Below, one piece after another: positions 9,457 through 18,115 of a stretch of DNA of 64,000 nt. This DNA is from Lactococcus hircilactis (GTDB lineage: Bacteria; Bacillota; Bacilli; Lactobacillales; Streptococcaceae), in assembly GCF_009601015.1 (NCBI RefSeq), contig NZ_WITJ01000003.1, forward strand, positions 124,001 through 188,000, in the 5' to 3' direction. The notes below the pieces were generated by a model. It was given only the letters and a program-made list of their open reading frames with translations, was not told where the DNA came from and made no database searches. The translations under genes were made by a program, and so were the position numbers. Position 1 is the stretch's first letter. Every line of letters begins with the position of its first letter.

Positions 9457-9611
9457 GGGTACCTCTAAAAACTGCTTTTTGGCGCCTTCGAGCTGATTTT
9501 TCCAAGGCCAAGGAAAGCCGACGAAGGCAGGTTCTACCCTGTCTAAAAGACTTGACGATGGATTTGGGGAAATCAGCCGAAGCGACGAAATCTGAGTTTT
9601 TAGAGGTGCCC
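9457..9611. mobile_element. MITE-like 155-bp inverted-repeat element
   Basis: Ends GGGTACCTCTAAAAACT (left) and the complement of GGGCACCTCTAAAAACT (right) match at 16 of 17 positions, and similarity continues inward for about 50 bp on each arm, so the whole element can fold on itself. It is flanked by a TTA direct repeat (9454-9456 and 9612-9614), consistent with a 3-bp target duplication. There is no ORF for a transposase. The 3-bp TNA-type duplication suggests mobilisation by an IS5-family transposase (inference). It sits between the PEBP-like gene and trpB. Confidence 0.75.
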
Positions 9612-9615
9612 TTAT

Positions 9616-10128
9616 CTAATCTGCACGGCTGAGGAAAGTTGCTGTTGCTCGTGCCATTATTTTTTTGTCCATTTGATGAAGCAGCTCGTTAAGCCAAAAG
9701 CCATTTTCTAATGCTAAATTTTCAGAAAGTGCATAGACGCTCAACGTATAACAATGCGCCGTGTCTGGCGGTGTTGGACCTGTATAAGTCTGCCTTAATC
9801 GCATATTCTTTTGCCCCACAAAAGGGGACGCTTGAGATGTTTTTCCTTGTAAAATGGGAGCATTCGCCTGCCGACTAAAATCCTCTGGAACACTGAGCGT
9901 CGTCCCATTTACAGGAAGATTTGCCCCTGTCCAATGAATCCAAGAAAAACCACACACAGAAATAGCATCATCATCAATCAATGTCCACGCCAGTACTTTT
10001 GCATCCGTTGGGATGTTTGAAACGTCAAATGGAAACGACACGATGGGCTGATTTTCTTCTTTTTCTGTTGCGAATTTTCCATATTTATCAGGTAAATACC
10101 CGTTTTTGAGTGCGAGAGTGATTTCCAT
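9616..10128 (-). CDS. YbhB/YbcL-family PEBP-like protein
   Basis: A 170-aa phosphatidylethanolamine-binding-protein homologue (Raf kinase inhibitor-like family). Family signatures are the TLIDDDA and SWIHWTGANLP strands, YTGPTPPD and the HCYTLSVYAL strand that form the anion-binding pocket. Bacterial function is poorly known. The start has AGGAGAATAAC upstream, and the gene begins 1 bp after the preceding kinase-like gene. Its stop lies 4 bp from the right end of the MITE. Confidence 0.85.
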   Translation of the reverse strand: MEITLALKNGYLPDKYGKFATEKEENQPIVSFPFDVSNIPTDAKVLAWTLIDDDAISVCGFSWIHWTGANLPVNGTTLSVPEDFSRQANAPILQGKTSQASPFVGQKNMRLRQTYTGPTPPDTAHCYTLSVYALSENLALENGFWLNELLHQMDKKIMARATATFLSRAD

Positions 10129-10129
10129 G

Positions 10130-10666
10130 TTATTCTCCTTTTTTTTCGTTGTGAGCGTTCGTGAGCTGCCAGATGAGTGCTTCTTCTTCGCCCCAATCTT
10201 GTAAAATCACAAGCTTATCTGGAAAGCGATGTGCGAGTTTCAGAATTCTCCTGCGGTCACGAAGGTTGAAAGTTAAAAGATCAAATAAAAAGTTTAAGCT
10301 ACGAAAAAACCCGATTTTTTGATCATCTGCTCCGTTTGGCAGACGGTCTTTCTCATTGCCCCGTCGCTTGAGTGCGCGCTTTAAGCAACCAAGCGGCTTA
10401 CTCTCTAAGAAAACCACGCAATCTGACTGCTCAAAACGTGCAGCTAAGCCAACTTCTGCAAAAGTGCCATCAAGTACCCATTTTTCATTCGCCGTTATTT
10501 TTTGTTCTATTGCCAAAAATTCCGTTTTCGTGATGGGTGTCCAATTTTCCTGCCAATAATATAAATCCAAAGAAAAATAAGGAAGGTTGAGTTCTTGGGC
10601 AAGTTTTTTTGCGAGATAGCTTTTGCCTGAAGCTGTATTTCCCAAACAACTAATTTTATTTATCAT
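10130..10666 (-). CDS. P-loop kinase-like protein (topology modulation/adenylate kinase-like)
   Basis: A 178-aa P-loop NTPase with Walker A GNTASGKS at residues 9-16 and the SLDLYYW and WVLDGTF segments typical of the small AAA kinase group often annotated as DNA topology modulation protein (FlaR-like). It probably phosphorylates a small molecule or nucleotide; the substrate cannot be read from the sequence. The ribosome site is weak. It precedes the PEBP-like gene by 1 bp. Confidence 0.75.
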   Translation of the reverse strand: MINKISCLGNTASGKSYLAKKLAQELNLPYFSLDLYYWQENWTPITKTEFLAIEQKITANEKWVLDGTFAEVGLAARFEQSDCVVFLESKPLGCLKRALKRRGNEKDRLPNGADDQKIGFFRSLNFLFDLLTFNLRDRRRILKLAHRFPDKLVILQDWGEEEALIWQLTNAHNEKKGE

Positions 10667-10712
10667 TTTACTTTATTATGCACTTATTCTTTTAAAAATG
10701 CCACCGTCATCT

Positions 10713-11501
10713 TTAGAAAATCGTAGGGACTAGTCCGCCGTCCATGCGGAGCGCTTCACCAGAAAAGGCTGCGGCGAGCGGGCTTGCGACAAAGCTGACA
10801 AAATTGCCAATTTCTTCTGGTCTGATGAGACGTTGAATGGTTGACGTACTGCGGTTTTCAGCCATGAATTTTGCTTCGCGCGCGGACGGCGTCAAGTCTG
10901 GAAATAAACTTTCGAGGAGTTTTTCAACCCCTTCGGTCAATGTGGAACCTGGCATGACGGTGTTGACGGTCACTGTCGTGCCGGTTGTCTCACGGGAGAG
11001 CGATTTGGCGAGGCTCAGGTTCATCGTTTTCGTCATCGAATAATGTGGCATTTCTGGTGACGGCATGATGGCTGCTTCGCTGGCAATAAAAATAATTCTG
11101 CCATTGTCATTTTTCTTGAGAAGTTTTGGCAAATAAAATTTTGACAGAGCAATTCCTGCAAGCGAATTGACTTCAAAATAATGCCGCCAATCATCAAGCG
11201 TAAGCTCCTCAAAACGTGCATCCGCGAAAATTGCCATGTTATTGACAAGAATGTCAATGTCAGAAAAACTGTCAAAAAGTTGCGCACGTTGGCTATCGTC
11301 AGCGAGGTCAAATGGCGCTTCCGCGGTTTTGACAGCATATTTTTCGGCAAGTTCTGTCGCAATATTGTGAACTTCTGTCTTATTGCGTCCATTGATGATG
11401 ACTGTTGCGCCTTCGCGCGCGAGACTTTCAGCAATCGCACGTCCAATTCCTTTTGTAGAACCAGTGACGAGTGCTGTTTTTCCTTTGAGTTGTAAATTCA
11501 T
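10713..11501 (-). CDS. Short-chain dehydrogenase/reductase
   Basis: A 262-aa Rossmann-fold oxidoreductase. It has the NAD(P)-binding TGSTKGIGRAIA near residue 14, the NNMA motif (classical NNAG), a catalytic Ser in FIASEAA, and YSMTK as the YxxxK pair. The MDGG near the C-terminus is typical of FabG-like members. TTGGAG precedes ATG by 7 nt. The substrate is unknown. It lies between a GNAT gene and the P-loop kinase gene in the trp array. Confidence 0.9.
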   Translation of the reverse strand: MNLQLKGKTALVTGSTKGIGRAIAESLAREGATVIINGRNKTEVHNIATELAEKYAVKTAEAPFDLADDSQRAQLFDSFSDIDILVNNMAIFADARFEELTLDDWRHYFEVNSLAGIALSKFYLPKLLKKNDNGRIIFIASEAAIMPSPEMPHYSMTKTMNLSLAKSLSRETTGTTVTVNTVMPGSTLTEGVEKLLESLFPDLTPSAREAKFMAENRSTSTIQRLIRPEEIGNFVSFVASPLAAAFSGEALRMDGGLVPTIF

Positions 11502-11516
11502 TTTGTCTCCAATGCT

Positions 11517-11996
11517 CTATAAAGCCTTTGGCTTATTCTTTTCCATCAGCACTAATTTTCCGATTTTTCCATCAAAAGTTCGTGGTAACGTTTGAAAACC
11601 TGCTTTCTGATAGGCTTTCTGTGCGTGGATATTTTCCGCATTGACCGCAAGGACGCCCCTTGTAATTTCTGGGTTGATTGTGCGCGCAATAAAATCAAAA
11701 AGTCCTGTCAACGCGCTTGCTGCAATCCCTTTTCCTTGATAACGGTCATCAATAGAAAAGCCACGCAGAAGGACAGTATTTCTCCCTTGAAAACCATACA
11801 TTTCCTGACTTTTCAACCAATGTAAACAGAAAAATCCAAGCATTCTGTCCTTGTCCAAAATCATGACTGGAAAACGTGCAGCATCGGTCTGACAGCGCGC
11901 TAGAACCTGCTTTGGATTGCCAGTATGTGTCGTATCTGCCAGCTGATAATTTTTGACAGCTTTGTCAAAAGCTGGTGTGTAAAGTTCACATTTCAC
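11517..11996 (-). CDS. GNAT-family N-acetyltransferase
   Basis: A 159-aa acetyltransferase; the acetyl-CoA loop is RGFSIDDRYQGKGIA and the C-terminal NIHAQKAYQKAGF helix-strand is typical. Translation starts at GTG (11996), preceded by AAAAGGAG with a 6-nt spacer; the GTG directly follows the stop of trpF-GNAT. Acceptor unknown. It is the second acetyltransferase domain in a row. Confidence 0.85.
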   Translation of the reverse strand: MKCELYTPAFDKAVKNYQLADTTHTGNPKQVLARCQTDAARFPVMILDKDRMLGFFCLHWLKSQEMYGFQGRNTVLLRGFSIDDRYQGKGIAASALTGLFDFIARTINPEITRGVLAVNAENIHAQKAYQKAGFQTLPRTFDGKIGKLVLMEKNKPKAL

Positions 11997-12974
11997 TCAA
12001 ATCTCCTTTTGTAAACGCAGCAAATCAATTCCCTTTAGTGGACAATCGTTTAGTGTGTGATAGACATGAAAGCCGTAGCGTTGATAATAATTTGGTGCAT
12101 AGATGGAGAGTGTGTTGAGCGTTAGATAGTGAATATCATTGGTTTTGGCGTAGGTTTCTATTTTTTTAAGTAAGAAATGCCCTAATCCTGCTTTGCGAAA
12201 AGGTTCAGCTACAAAAAGTTGCTGAATATCTATACTCGTCCCCATCTGCCGCGCCACAAGTCCCGCCTGAAAAATTCCGTTATTTTCGATTTTAAATTGA
12301 ATGGTTTGAATTGGTATCTTGAGTCCCAAATCCGCATCAAAATCGTCAAATTTTTCTGATAATCCCGCACTAAAATCTGCATCCTCAGGCTGTGACAGCG
12401 TTACATTCCAGATGAAGGTTTTGATTTTCTCTCCATCTTTTTTACCGTCCGTTTCAACACCAGAACTTACGTCAAAACCGTAAGCATTCGGGTATTTTTT
12501 GACCACTTCGGCGATATTGTCAGGCGTCAATCCACCCGCAATAAAATAAGGCAAGCTGATGTCGTCAAATTTGACAGCACTAAAATCCGCCAATTTCCCA
12601 GAACCACCACGAGGAGCGTCCAGCAGTAAGATGACATTGTCATACTCCGGAATTTTACTAAAATCTGACAGCGCCTTTATCACAGAAATATCGCCCAGCG
12701 CACGAATGTAAGCCATGTCTTCCGCACCATGGAGCTGCACCACATCAAGTCCTGCACTTTTGACAGTGTTTTTGACAAAGTCAATCGGCTCATTGACAAA
12801 AACGCCCACTTTTTTGACAGTTTTCGGCACGTCCATAGTCATTTTAGCCACGCTATCAGCACTGACAGAACGCCGAAACCCAGCACTCATGATAAATCCA
12901 ACGTGCGTAGCACCCGCTTTGACAGCCGCATCTACGGAACTCTTTTCCATGTTCCCACAAATTTTTAAATTCAT
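11997..12974 (-). CDS. trpF: TrpF phosphoribosylanthranilate isomerase fused to a C-terminal GNAT domain
   Basis: Residues 1 to about 187 are a complete TrpF barrel: LKICGN with the catalytic Cys, VQLHGAED, the catalytic Asp in LLDAPRGGSGK, FIAGGLTPDN and FDVSSGVETDGKKD. Instead of stopping after the last helix, the frame continues through a linker into a GNAT acetyltransferase (about 190-325): LFVAEPFRKAGLGHFLL and YYQRYGF are the acetyl-CoA loop and C-terminal motif. There is no start codon with a ribosome site at the GNAT junction, so one bifunctional polypeptide is expected. TrpF isomerises PRA to CdRP in tryptophan synthesis. The role of the acetyltransferase is unknown. The ribosome site before ATG is weak. 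A palindrome variant at 12855 encodes SVSAD. Confidence 0.93.
   Translation of the reverse strand: MNLKICGNMEKSSVDAAVKAGATHVGFIMSAGFRRSVSADSVAKMTMDVPKTVKKVGVFVNEPIDFVKNTVKSAGLDVVQLHGAEDMAYIRALGDISVIKALSDFSKIPEYDNVILLLDAPRGGSGKLADFSAVKFDDISLPYFIAGGLTPDNIAEVVKKYPNAYGFDVSSGVETDGKKDGEKIKTFIWNVTLSQPEDADFSAGLSEKFDDFDADLGLKIPIQTIQFKIENNGIFQAGLVARQMGTSIDIQQLFVAEPFRKAGLGHFLLKKIETYAKTNDIHYLTLNTLSIYAPNYYQRYGFHVYHTLNDCPLKGIDLLRLQKEI
12855..12866. repeat. Palindrome relative in trpF
   Basis: ATCAGCACTGAC, one base off a perfect palindrome; encodes SVSAD. Confidence 0.6.
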
Positions 12975-12999
12975 TAAAATGTTACTTTCTATTTTTTCT

Positions 13000-13011
13000 G
13001 TCAGTACTGAC
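13000..13011. repeat. Palindrome copy
   Basis: Exact core, intergenic, 26 bp upstream of trpF. Confidence 0.95.
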
Positions 13012-13086
13012 TTCTTCAGCGTTTCTTTTGAAATTTTTCTGTAAGTGATTGACTGTAATCCTATTTTCAGTCATTACTGCTCCTTT

Positions 13087-13617
13087 TTAAGCATGAAAAT
13101 AGGGGTAAATGACCTTTCCCTCTACTCCAGCAAGTGCACCTGCAAGCAATTCTTTTGCCATCAGGCACTCAGGATGTGTCAGCGGAAAACCTGATGTTGC
13201 CTCAATGCCAAAGCCGTTGGATTGTTTGAAGCCTAGCTTGTGATAAAAGGCGGGATTTCCCTCGACCGTGACAGACGCATAACCTTTCACTTTTGCGGCG
13301 AGAAGTCCAATCTCAAGCATCGTTTGACCAATGCCTTGACGTTCCAAATCTTTTCTCACTGCAACAGGTGCCAGCATCATATTTTTTACCTGCTCAGCAC
13401 CCGTGATGGCAAACTTCGATAGCATGAAATATCCAACAATCTCACCTGTCACTTCCGCCACAAAATCTAAATCGGGAATATGATTTTCAGACGCTCGAAT
13501 CTCGCCCATCAGCGCAAGCACGTCTTCCCCCTCCTCAGCAAATGCACCTCGCACAAGTGTCTCTACTGTCTCAAGTTCATTTTCAGCAATCGGTCTGATT
13601 GTTACATCATTTCTCAT
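13087..13617 (-). CDS. GNAT-family N-acetyltransferase
   Basis: A 176-aa acetyltransferase: the acetyl-CoA loop reads [19 protein letters not shown] and the C-terminal region has AFYHKLGF. The length and MLAPVAV signature resemble YhbS-like acetyltransferases. The ATG overlaps the hisF stop by 4 bp (ATGA). The acceptor is unknown. Confidence 0.88.
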   Translation of the reverse strand: MRNDVTIRPIAENELETVETLVRGAFAEEGEDVLALMGEIRASENHIPDLDFVAEVTGEIVGYFMLSKFAITGAEQVKNMMLAPVAVRKDLERQGIGQTMLEIGLLAAKVKGYASVTVEGNPAFYHKLGFKQSNGFGIEATSGFPLTHPECLMAKELLAGALAGVEGKVIYPYFHA

Positions 13618-14384
13618 TTTCCAAGTCTCCTCGCTGGAATCCCATTTTCTTGCATCGCATTTTTCACTTCGTCAACCGTTGCTTCGCCATAATGGAAAAG
13701 GCTGGCAACAAGGGCTGCATCAACATTTGTTTGCTGAAACACATCAACAATATCCTGAATGCTGCCACAACCACCACTTGCGACGACAGGAATATTGACC
13801 GCATCACATACAGCGTTGAGTTGCGCAATATCATAGCCCGACTTCGTGCCGTCCTTGTCCATACTCGTGAGCAAAATCTCGCCCGCACCAAGGCTTTCAG
13901 CCTTTTTGACCCAGTCAATCAGGTCAATACCCGTGTCCTCACGGCCACCTTTGACATAAATCGTCCAGTGTCCGTCAGGCTGCTGTTTCGCATCAATCGC
14001 CACGACGACGCATTGCACACCGAACTCGGCTGATGCGTCCGCAATCAGCTGCGGATTGGCAATCGCAGAGCTGTTAATGGCGACTTTATCGGCACCAGAC
14101 TGCAAAATATGCCTGAAATCCTCAAGCGTGCGAATACCGCCACCCACGGTCAGCGGAATGCTCAGTTCCCGTGCTGCCCGTGAAATCAGCTCGTATATCG
14201 TTGCCCGATTTTCGTAAGTCGCCGTGATATCGAGAAAGACGACTTCGTCTGCCGACTGGTCTTCATAACGCTTCGCCAGCTCGACTGGGTCGCCAACGGC
14301 CTGCAAGCCTACGAAATTGATGCCTTTTACCACTTGCCCGTCTTTGATGTCAAGACAGGGGATGATTCGTTTTGTGAGTGTCAT
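13614..14384 (-). CDS. hisF: Imidazole glycerol phosphate synthase subunit HisF
   Basis: Cyclase subunit that uses ammonia from HisH to convert PRFAR to imidazole glycerol phosphate and AICAR. It is 256 aa, normal length. Catalytic Asp residues are in [11 protein letters not shown] and VVAIDAK; phosphate-binding glycines are in GGGIRTLED and ASGGCGS. hisH and the rest of the his pathway are not in the window. The ATG overlaps the Nudix gene stop by 4 bp. Its AICAR by-product enters the purine pathway at PurH, also encoded in this window. Confidence 0.97.
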   Translation of the reverse strand: MTLTKRIIPCLDIKDGQVVKGINFVGLQAVGDPVELAKRYEDQSADEVVFLDITATYENRATIYELISRAARELSIPLTVGGGIRTLEDFRHILQSGADKVAINSSAIANPQLIADASAEFGVQCVVVAIDAKQQPDGHWTIYVKGGREDTGIDLIDWVKKAESLGAGEILLTSMDKDGTKSGYDIAQLNAVCDAVNIPVVASGGCGSIQDIVDVFQQTNVDAALVASLFHYGEATVDEVKNAMQENGIPARRLGK

Positions 14385-14836
14385 GTGTTCTCCTTTTCTA
14401 TAAAATCCCTAATAGCTCGTGCGTGTATGGAAAAGAGTGGCGTAGGAAGTGCTTCCTGCACATCAAACCAGCGTAATTCGCTTACTTCTTCTTTTTGCGC
14501 CTGCAGTTGCCCTGAGAAATCACGGCAGACATAAATAATCGTCGGAAAGTAGATTTTGTCGCCGTTTGGATAGGTCAAAAAGCTGTCCTCGCCCGAATAA
14601 GCACCGAAGAGTCCAAGGTAATTTGCAATCAGACCGCTTTCCTCCAGCAATTCTCTTCGTGCAGCTTCCTCAAAAGTTTCTCCAGGGTCAATACCGCCAG
14701 CATGAATGCCCCAGCCAAGCCCGTCCGCACGATTTTGTAGCAAGATTTTGCCGTCTTTTTCGATAATCACGCCAGCACCCACGCCGATGAGGAGGGCGTG
14801 TCCAATTTTTTGACGGATGTCGTGGATATAGCTCAT
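14381..14836 (-). CDS. Nudix hydrolase
   Basis: A 151-aa Nudix-fold pyrophosphohydrolase with a full Nudix box beginning [20 protein letters not shown] (about residues 47-66), containing the REx2EE metal site. The substrate, a nucleoside diphosphate linked to another moiety, cannot be specified. It is coupled to hisF by an ATGA overlap. Confidence 0.92.
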   Translation of the reverse strand: MSYIHDIRQKIGHALLIGVGAGVIIEKDGKILLQNRADGLGWGIHAGGIDPGETFEEAARRELLEESGLIANYLGLFGAYSGEDSFLTYPNGDKIYFPTIIYVCRDFSGQLQAQKEEVSELRWFDVQEALPTPLFSIHARAIRDFIEKENT

Positions 14837-14873
14837 TTCAGCACACTTTCTAGTAAGTTTTCATATTTGTTAT

Positions 14874-15419
14874 TTATTTTTTCTTTTGTCTTTTGTTCCC
14901 TAGCCATTGTAAGACAAAGAGAACAATAACGAGTCCTGATAATATCCATAATACAGCAAAAATAAGGTTCAATGTGGCTAATAGAGGGTAGGCGTCATCA
15001 TGTTGCGCAAAGCTTAGAACTTGTACAAAGGTCATGTTTTCATAAGTTGGACCGCCTCGCTGGTCGCTGATTTCAAAACAAACTTCATCAACTGGCTTTA
15101 ATTTTTTGAGTTCACTTTTACTGTATGGATTCCGATCATCACTCGGCTCAGCTCGTCCTAAATCCTTGTCAAGGGGATTTACATGGTACACGTCCCCCTC
15201 TAAGGCTGTTCCAACTTTTGGATACCAGCAGGCATCCACTATCTCAGAAATTTCTTGAGAGCTTGCATTTGAGTAGTCATAATAGGGAAGCCGAGCATGA
15301 TAGAAAGCACCAAAAAGAGAAGCAGATAAAGAAATTATGAAAATAATAACTGTCCCAATCATGAATTTCTTAAGACGTGTTGCTTTGTCCTTTTTCTGAA
15401 CAGGTTTTTCTTCTTTCAA
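14874..15419 (-). CDS. Membrane protein of unknown function
   Basis: Not recognised. A 181-aa protein with a basic N-terminus, a membrane segment at about 20-40, an outside domain with two Cys residues (about 64 and 113) and a second membrane segment at about 145-170 followed by KRQKKK. The TTG start at 15419 overlaps the hisA stop by 4 bp; an ATG 19 codons downstream is the alternative. The start is uncertain. Confidence 0.6.
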   Translation of the reverse strand: MKEEKPVQKKDKATRLKKFMIGTVIIFIISLSASLFGAFYHARLPYYDYSNASSQEISEIVDACWYPKVGTALEGDVYHVNPLDKDLGRAEPSDDRNPYSKSELKKLKPVDEVCFEISDQRGGPTYENMTFVQVLSFAQHDDAYPLLATLNLIFAVLWILSGLVIVLFVLQWLGNKRQKKK

Positions 15420-16582
15420 CTTTTCAACACCTTTTCCAAGTCAATTTTCCCTTCGTAATAAGCTTTACCGACGATAATGCCGTAAAAATCGGCTTTCTGT
15501 GCTTGTTTGATGTCAGTTGCATCTTTGACACCACCTGAAACAACGAAATTGAGTTTCGTTTCGCGGGCAATTTCTTCGTAGAGTGCAAAATTCGGGCCTG
15601 TCAGCGTGCCATCTTTGGAAATGTCTGTGATGACCGTCGTTGTCACACCGATGTTTTCCAGCTCATGCAAGAAGTCCAAATAAGGCGTGCTGGAGGTTTC
15701 AAGCCAGCCAGCAGTTGCGACGTTGCCGTCTTTGATGTCAACACCAACGACAATTTTTTCTGCGCCATATTTTGCCAAAGCAGCTTTCAAAAAAACGGGA
15801 TTTTCAAGGGCTGCTGTGCCTAAAATCACGCGTGCGAGCTTGACGTCATCAAGATAGAGACTGACGGTTTCGAGGTCACGGATGCCACCGCCCAGCTCGA
15901 TTTTGAGTTTGGTGGCTTGTTTGATTTTGCGAATCGTTTCAAGATTGGCGGTCGTGCCAGCTTTGGCACCGTCCAAATCCACGAGGTGCAGGTATTCTGC
16001 ACCCATTGTTTCAAATTGTGCAGCGAGTGCTTCTGGCTGGTCGCTATAAATCGTTTTCTGGTCGTAATCGCCCTTGTAGAGGCGGACGGCTTGACCGTTT
16101 TGCAGGTCAATGGCGGGGATGATGTGGGTCATGAAATTTTCCTTTATATAATTTTCCAGCTCCGTGTCATTCATGGCTTTGCCACGGAAAGTTTGTATTT
16201 GGTCAATGAGTTTGAAAATAGACAATGCTGTCAACCCTGTCATAAAAAGCGTGATTAGAATGGTTATCCAGAGAGGTTTTGCGCCAGAAACGAGTAGATA
16301 CCAGCTGCCAAGCGTGATGATGGCGAGAAATAAAATCAAAAGGCCGTAGGCAATCCAAAAGGAAATCAACCATTTGAGCGACGATTTTTCACGCTCATTC
16401 ACAAGAATAGCGACTTTTCCGACAACTACCATAACTGCCAGTATGAGGCAGGCGTGTGTCAGTCGGTCAGAGATCGCTGGGTGACTTTCGTGAAGTGTTA
16501 GCCAGAAAATGCCGTAGAGAATGGCTAACGCTGATAATATCAGCCAGAAATACAGGTTGCGGTGAATGAATTTTGAAAACAT
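15416..16582 (-). CDS. hisA: Membrane domain in frame with HisA (ProFAR isomerase)
   Basis: The open frame encodes four hydrophobic segments (about residues 11-30, 42-61, 70-97, 102-122), a short linker, and from residue 151 a full HisA (238 aa): IIPAIDLQNGQAVRLYKGD, VDIKDG, and TDISKDGTLTGPN carry the catalytic Asp residues and phosphate loops. There is no stop between the parts. The upstream ATG has AAAGGAG; but an AAAGGA 7 nt before the ATG at 16132 could start HisA independently. So the cell may make a membrane-tethered HisA, a soluble HisA, or both. HisA isomerises ProFAR to PRFAR in histidine synthesis. Confidence 0.9.
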   Translation of the reverse strand: MFSKFIHRNLYFWLILSALAILYGIFWLTLHESHPAISDRLTHACLILAVMVVVGKVAILVNEREKSSLKWLISFWIAYGLLILFLAIITLGSWYLLVSGAKPLWITILITLFMTGLTALSIFKLIDQIQTFRGKAMNDTELENYIKENFMTHIIPAIDLQNGQAVRLYKGDYDQKTIYSDQPEALAAQFETMGAEYLHLVDLDGAKAGTTANLETIRKIKQATKLKIELGGGIRDLETVSLYLDDVKLARVILGTAALENPVFLKAALAKYGAEKIVVGVDIKDGNVATAGWLETSSTPYLDFLHELENIGVTTTVITDISKDGTLTGPNFALYEEIARETKLNFVVSGGVKDATDIKQAQKADFYGIIVGKAYYEGKIDLEKVLKS

Positions 16583-16599
16583 TAAACTCCTTTGCTAAC

Positions 16600-17745
16600 T
16601 CAAATTTGATTGTATCGTGCGACTTCTTTTTCTATCTTCGCACGGATTTCTGCTGTATCATAGCTTTCATTTTCAAACCAAAGATTTTTGATTTGAAGCG
16701 TGTTGTTGCGGGATTTATCGCGGTCAGGTTCTAAACGACCGATAAAGCTGTCGCCGTAGAGAATAGGCAGCACGTAATAGCCGTAAAGCCGCTTCTCAAC
16801 AGGTTTATATACTTCCAAGACATAGTCAAAATCAAAAATTTCTTTGATGAATTTTCTGTCCCAGATGAGATTGTCAAGTGGAGCGATAAATCTGAGCTGA
16901 TTGTGTGTTCCATTATCTGCACAGATTTTCACGAGTTTCTGATAATTTTCTCTGGTCAGATACAGCGGTGTTTTCAGGTCTTCTACGGTGATTTTGACAA
17001 TTTTATCAAACTTTTCGAGCCGTTCTAGGGCAATTTTTCGGTCTGTCAAAAAATGTCCTTGCCATGCTGCGCCATTTTTTGCCCAATAAGCGCCCAGTCC
17101 TGACAAACGGCGCAGGACATACCAATCAAGGAAATCGTCAAAATTGTCAAAAGCATTTTCTTGCGGTAAATAGGTGGAACTTTTGTAGAATTTCCGACGT
17201 TCGTTGCGCTCAGCGATGACAGCTTCGCCCTTTGACCAGAGATAGGTCAGGGCAATATTGCCAAGGTCGGCAGAGCCCCAGCGACTTGTCGTTGATTTTC
17301 CGAGCTGGAGGTCTTGAGCAGAAAGCGGACTATCACTTGTGGTGAGTTTCTTTTTGACCTCTTCAATCAGGGCGAGTGCTTCCTCTTGCTTGCGGTAGCG
17401 AATCGTCGCCAATGCACCATTGCCAGAAGCCTCACGAATGTTGGCAAATGCCGTCCAATCCTGCGTCGGGTAAATGCTGAACTCTTTGTCCCAGCCCTCC
17501 ATGAGCGTGCCGTCGCTGTAAAGGAGCTTACGGAGCAGCTCAGGATGATAGTCAGAAATCCGACTCGCAAGGATAATGTCGGGATTTGTCCCGATGATGT
17601 TCAACGGGTCTTGCTGGAGGCTACCAACGTGAGTGATATAAGCGAGAATGCCAGTTTTTCCCTTGCCGAAATTGTCCAACTGATCAAGCCCGTAATGGGA
17701 AATGAGAAAATGACGAATTTGTTGCTTGGTAAATGTTATTTGCAT
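16600..17745 (-). CDS. YcaQ-like winged-helix DNA glycosylase family protein
   Basis: A 381-aa member of the HTH_42/YcaQ family (crosslink-repair DNA glycosylases). The N-terminal HVGSLQQDPLNII resembles the catalytic Q-x-D region, and the C-terminal part has the family's LIWDRKF, YGYYVLPILYGD and GRLEPDRD segments. It is predicted to unhook alkylated or crosslinked bases. AAAGGAAAGCT precedes the ATG. It sits between chorismate mutase and hisA in the trp array, with no obvious metabolic connection. Enzymatic activity is inferred from family. Confidence 0.85.
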   Translation of the reverse strand: MQITFTKQQIRHFLISHYGLDQLDNFGKGKTGILAYITHVGSLQQDPLNIIGTNPDIILASRISDYHPELLRKLLYSDGTLMEGWDKEFSIYPTQDWTAFANIREASGNGALATIRYRKQEEALALIEEVKKKLTTSDSPLSAQDLQLGKSTTSRWGSADLGNIALTYLWSKGEAVIAERNERRKFYKSSTYLPQENAFDNFDDFLDWYVLRRLSGLGAYWAKNGAAWQGHFLTDRKIALERLEKFDKIVKITVEDLKTPLYLTRENYQKLVKICADNGTHNQLRFIAPLDNLIWDRKFIKEIFDFDYVLEVYKPVEKRLYGYYVLPILYGDSFIGRLEPDRDKSRNNTLQIKNLWFENESYDTAEIRAKIEKEVARYNQI

Positions 17746-17790
17746 AGCTTTCCTTTTTCCAAATTTGACAGAAATTTTTTGATAGTTTTG

Positions 17791-18084
17791 TCAAAAATTA
17801 TTTGTTTCAAATTCTGCCTGCTCAGCTTCTGTGAATGCTGAAATCATCGCGCGGTATATTTTTTCAATCAGTGCTGGGTCCGTTTGATTTTCCTCAGCCA
17901 GCGCACGAACCTTTGCGATAACAGCTTCTACACGCTGCGGTGCTTGCACACTAGCTGTGTCTGTCTTGAAAGCTGCTGCCTCGCCGACGAAAACCGCGCG
18001 TTCTCCTAACAGCTTGACCAGCTCTCGGTCAATTCTGTCAATGTTTTCACGCACTTCTGCTAAATTTTTTGATTTCATTGTCAT
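17791..18084 (-). CDS. AroQ-type chorismate mutase
   Basis: A 97-aa all-helical monofunctional chorismate mutase: LAEVRENIDRIDRELVKLL at residues 8-26 gives the N-terminal Arg and the acidic residues, and EKIYRAMISAF is the third helix. It converts chorismate to prephenate, competing with anthranilate synthase for chorismate; its location in the Trp T-box array is therefore notable. GGAGG lies 5 nt before the ATG. A PchB-like isochorismate lyase activity cannot be excluded. Confidence 0.85.
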   Translation of the reverse strand: MTMKSKNLAEVRENIDRIDRELVKLLGERAVFVGEAAAFKTDTASVQAPQRVEAVIAKVRALAEENQTDPALIEKIYRAMISAFTEAEQAEFETNNF

Positions 18085-18093
18085 TTTTTCCTC

Positions 18094-18109
18094 CTATCAG
18101 CGCTGATAG
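18094..18109. repeat. Palindrome relative
   Basis: CTATCAGCGCTGATAG, a perfect 16-bp palindrome of related sequence, upstream of the chorismate mutase gene. Confidence 0.7.
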
Positions 18110-18115
18110 TTTTTT

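Noticed and set aside
9303-9632. Plus-strand 109-codon ORF over trpB end and MITE
   Set aside because: Antisense to trpB and produced by the repeat; no ribosome site.
13069-13080. GTCATTACTG upstream of trpF, and GTCATTACTGAC at 7441
   Set aside because: Asymmetric relatives only; too degenerate to count.
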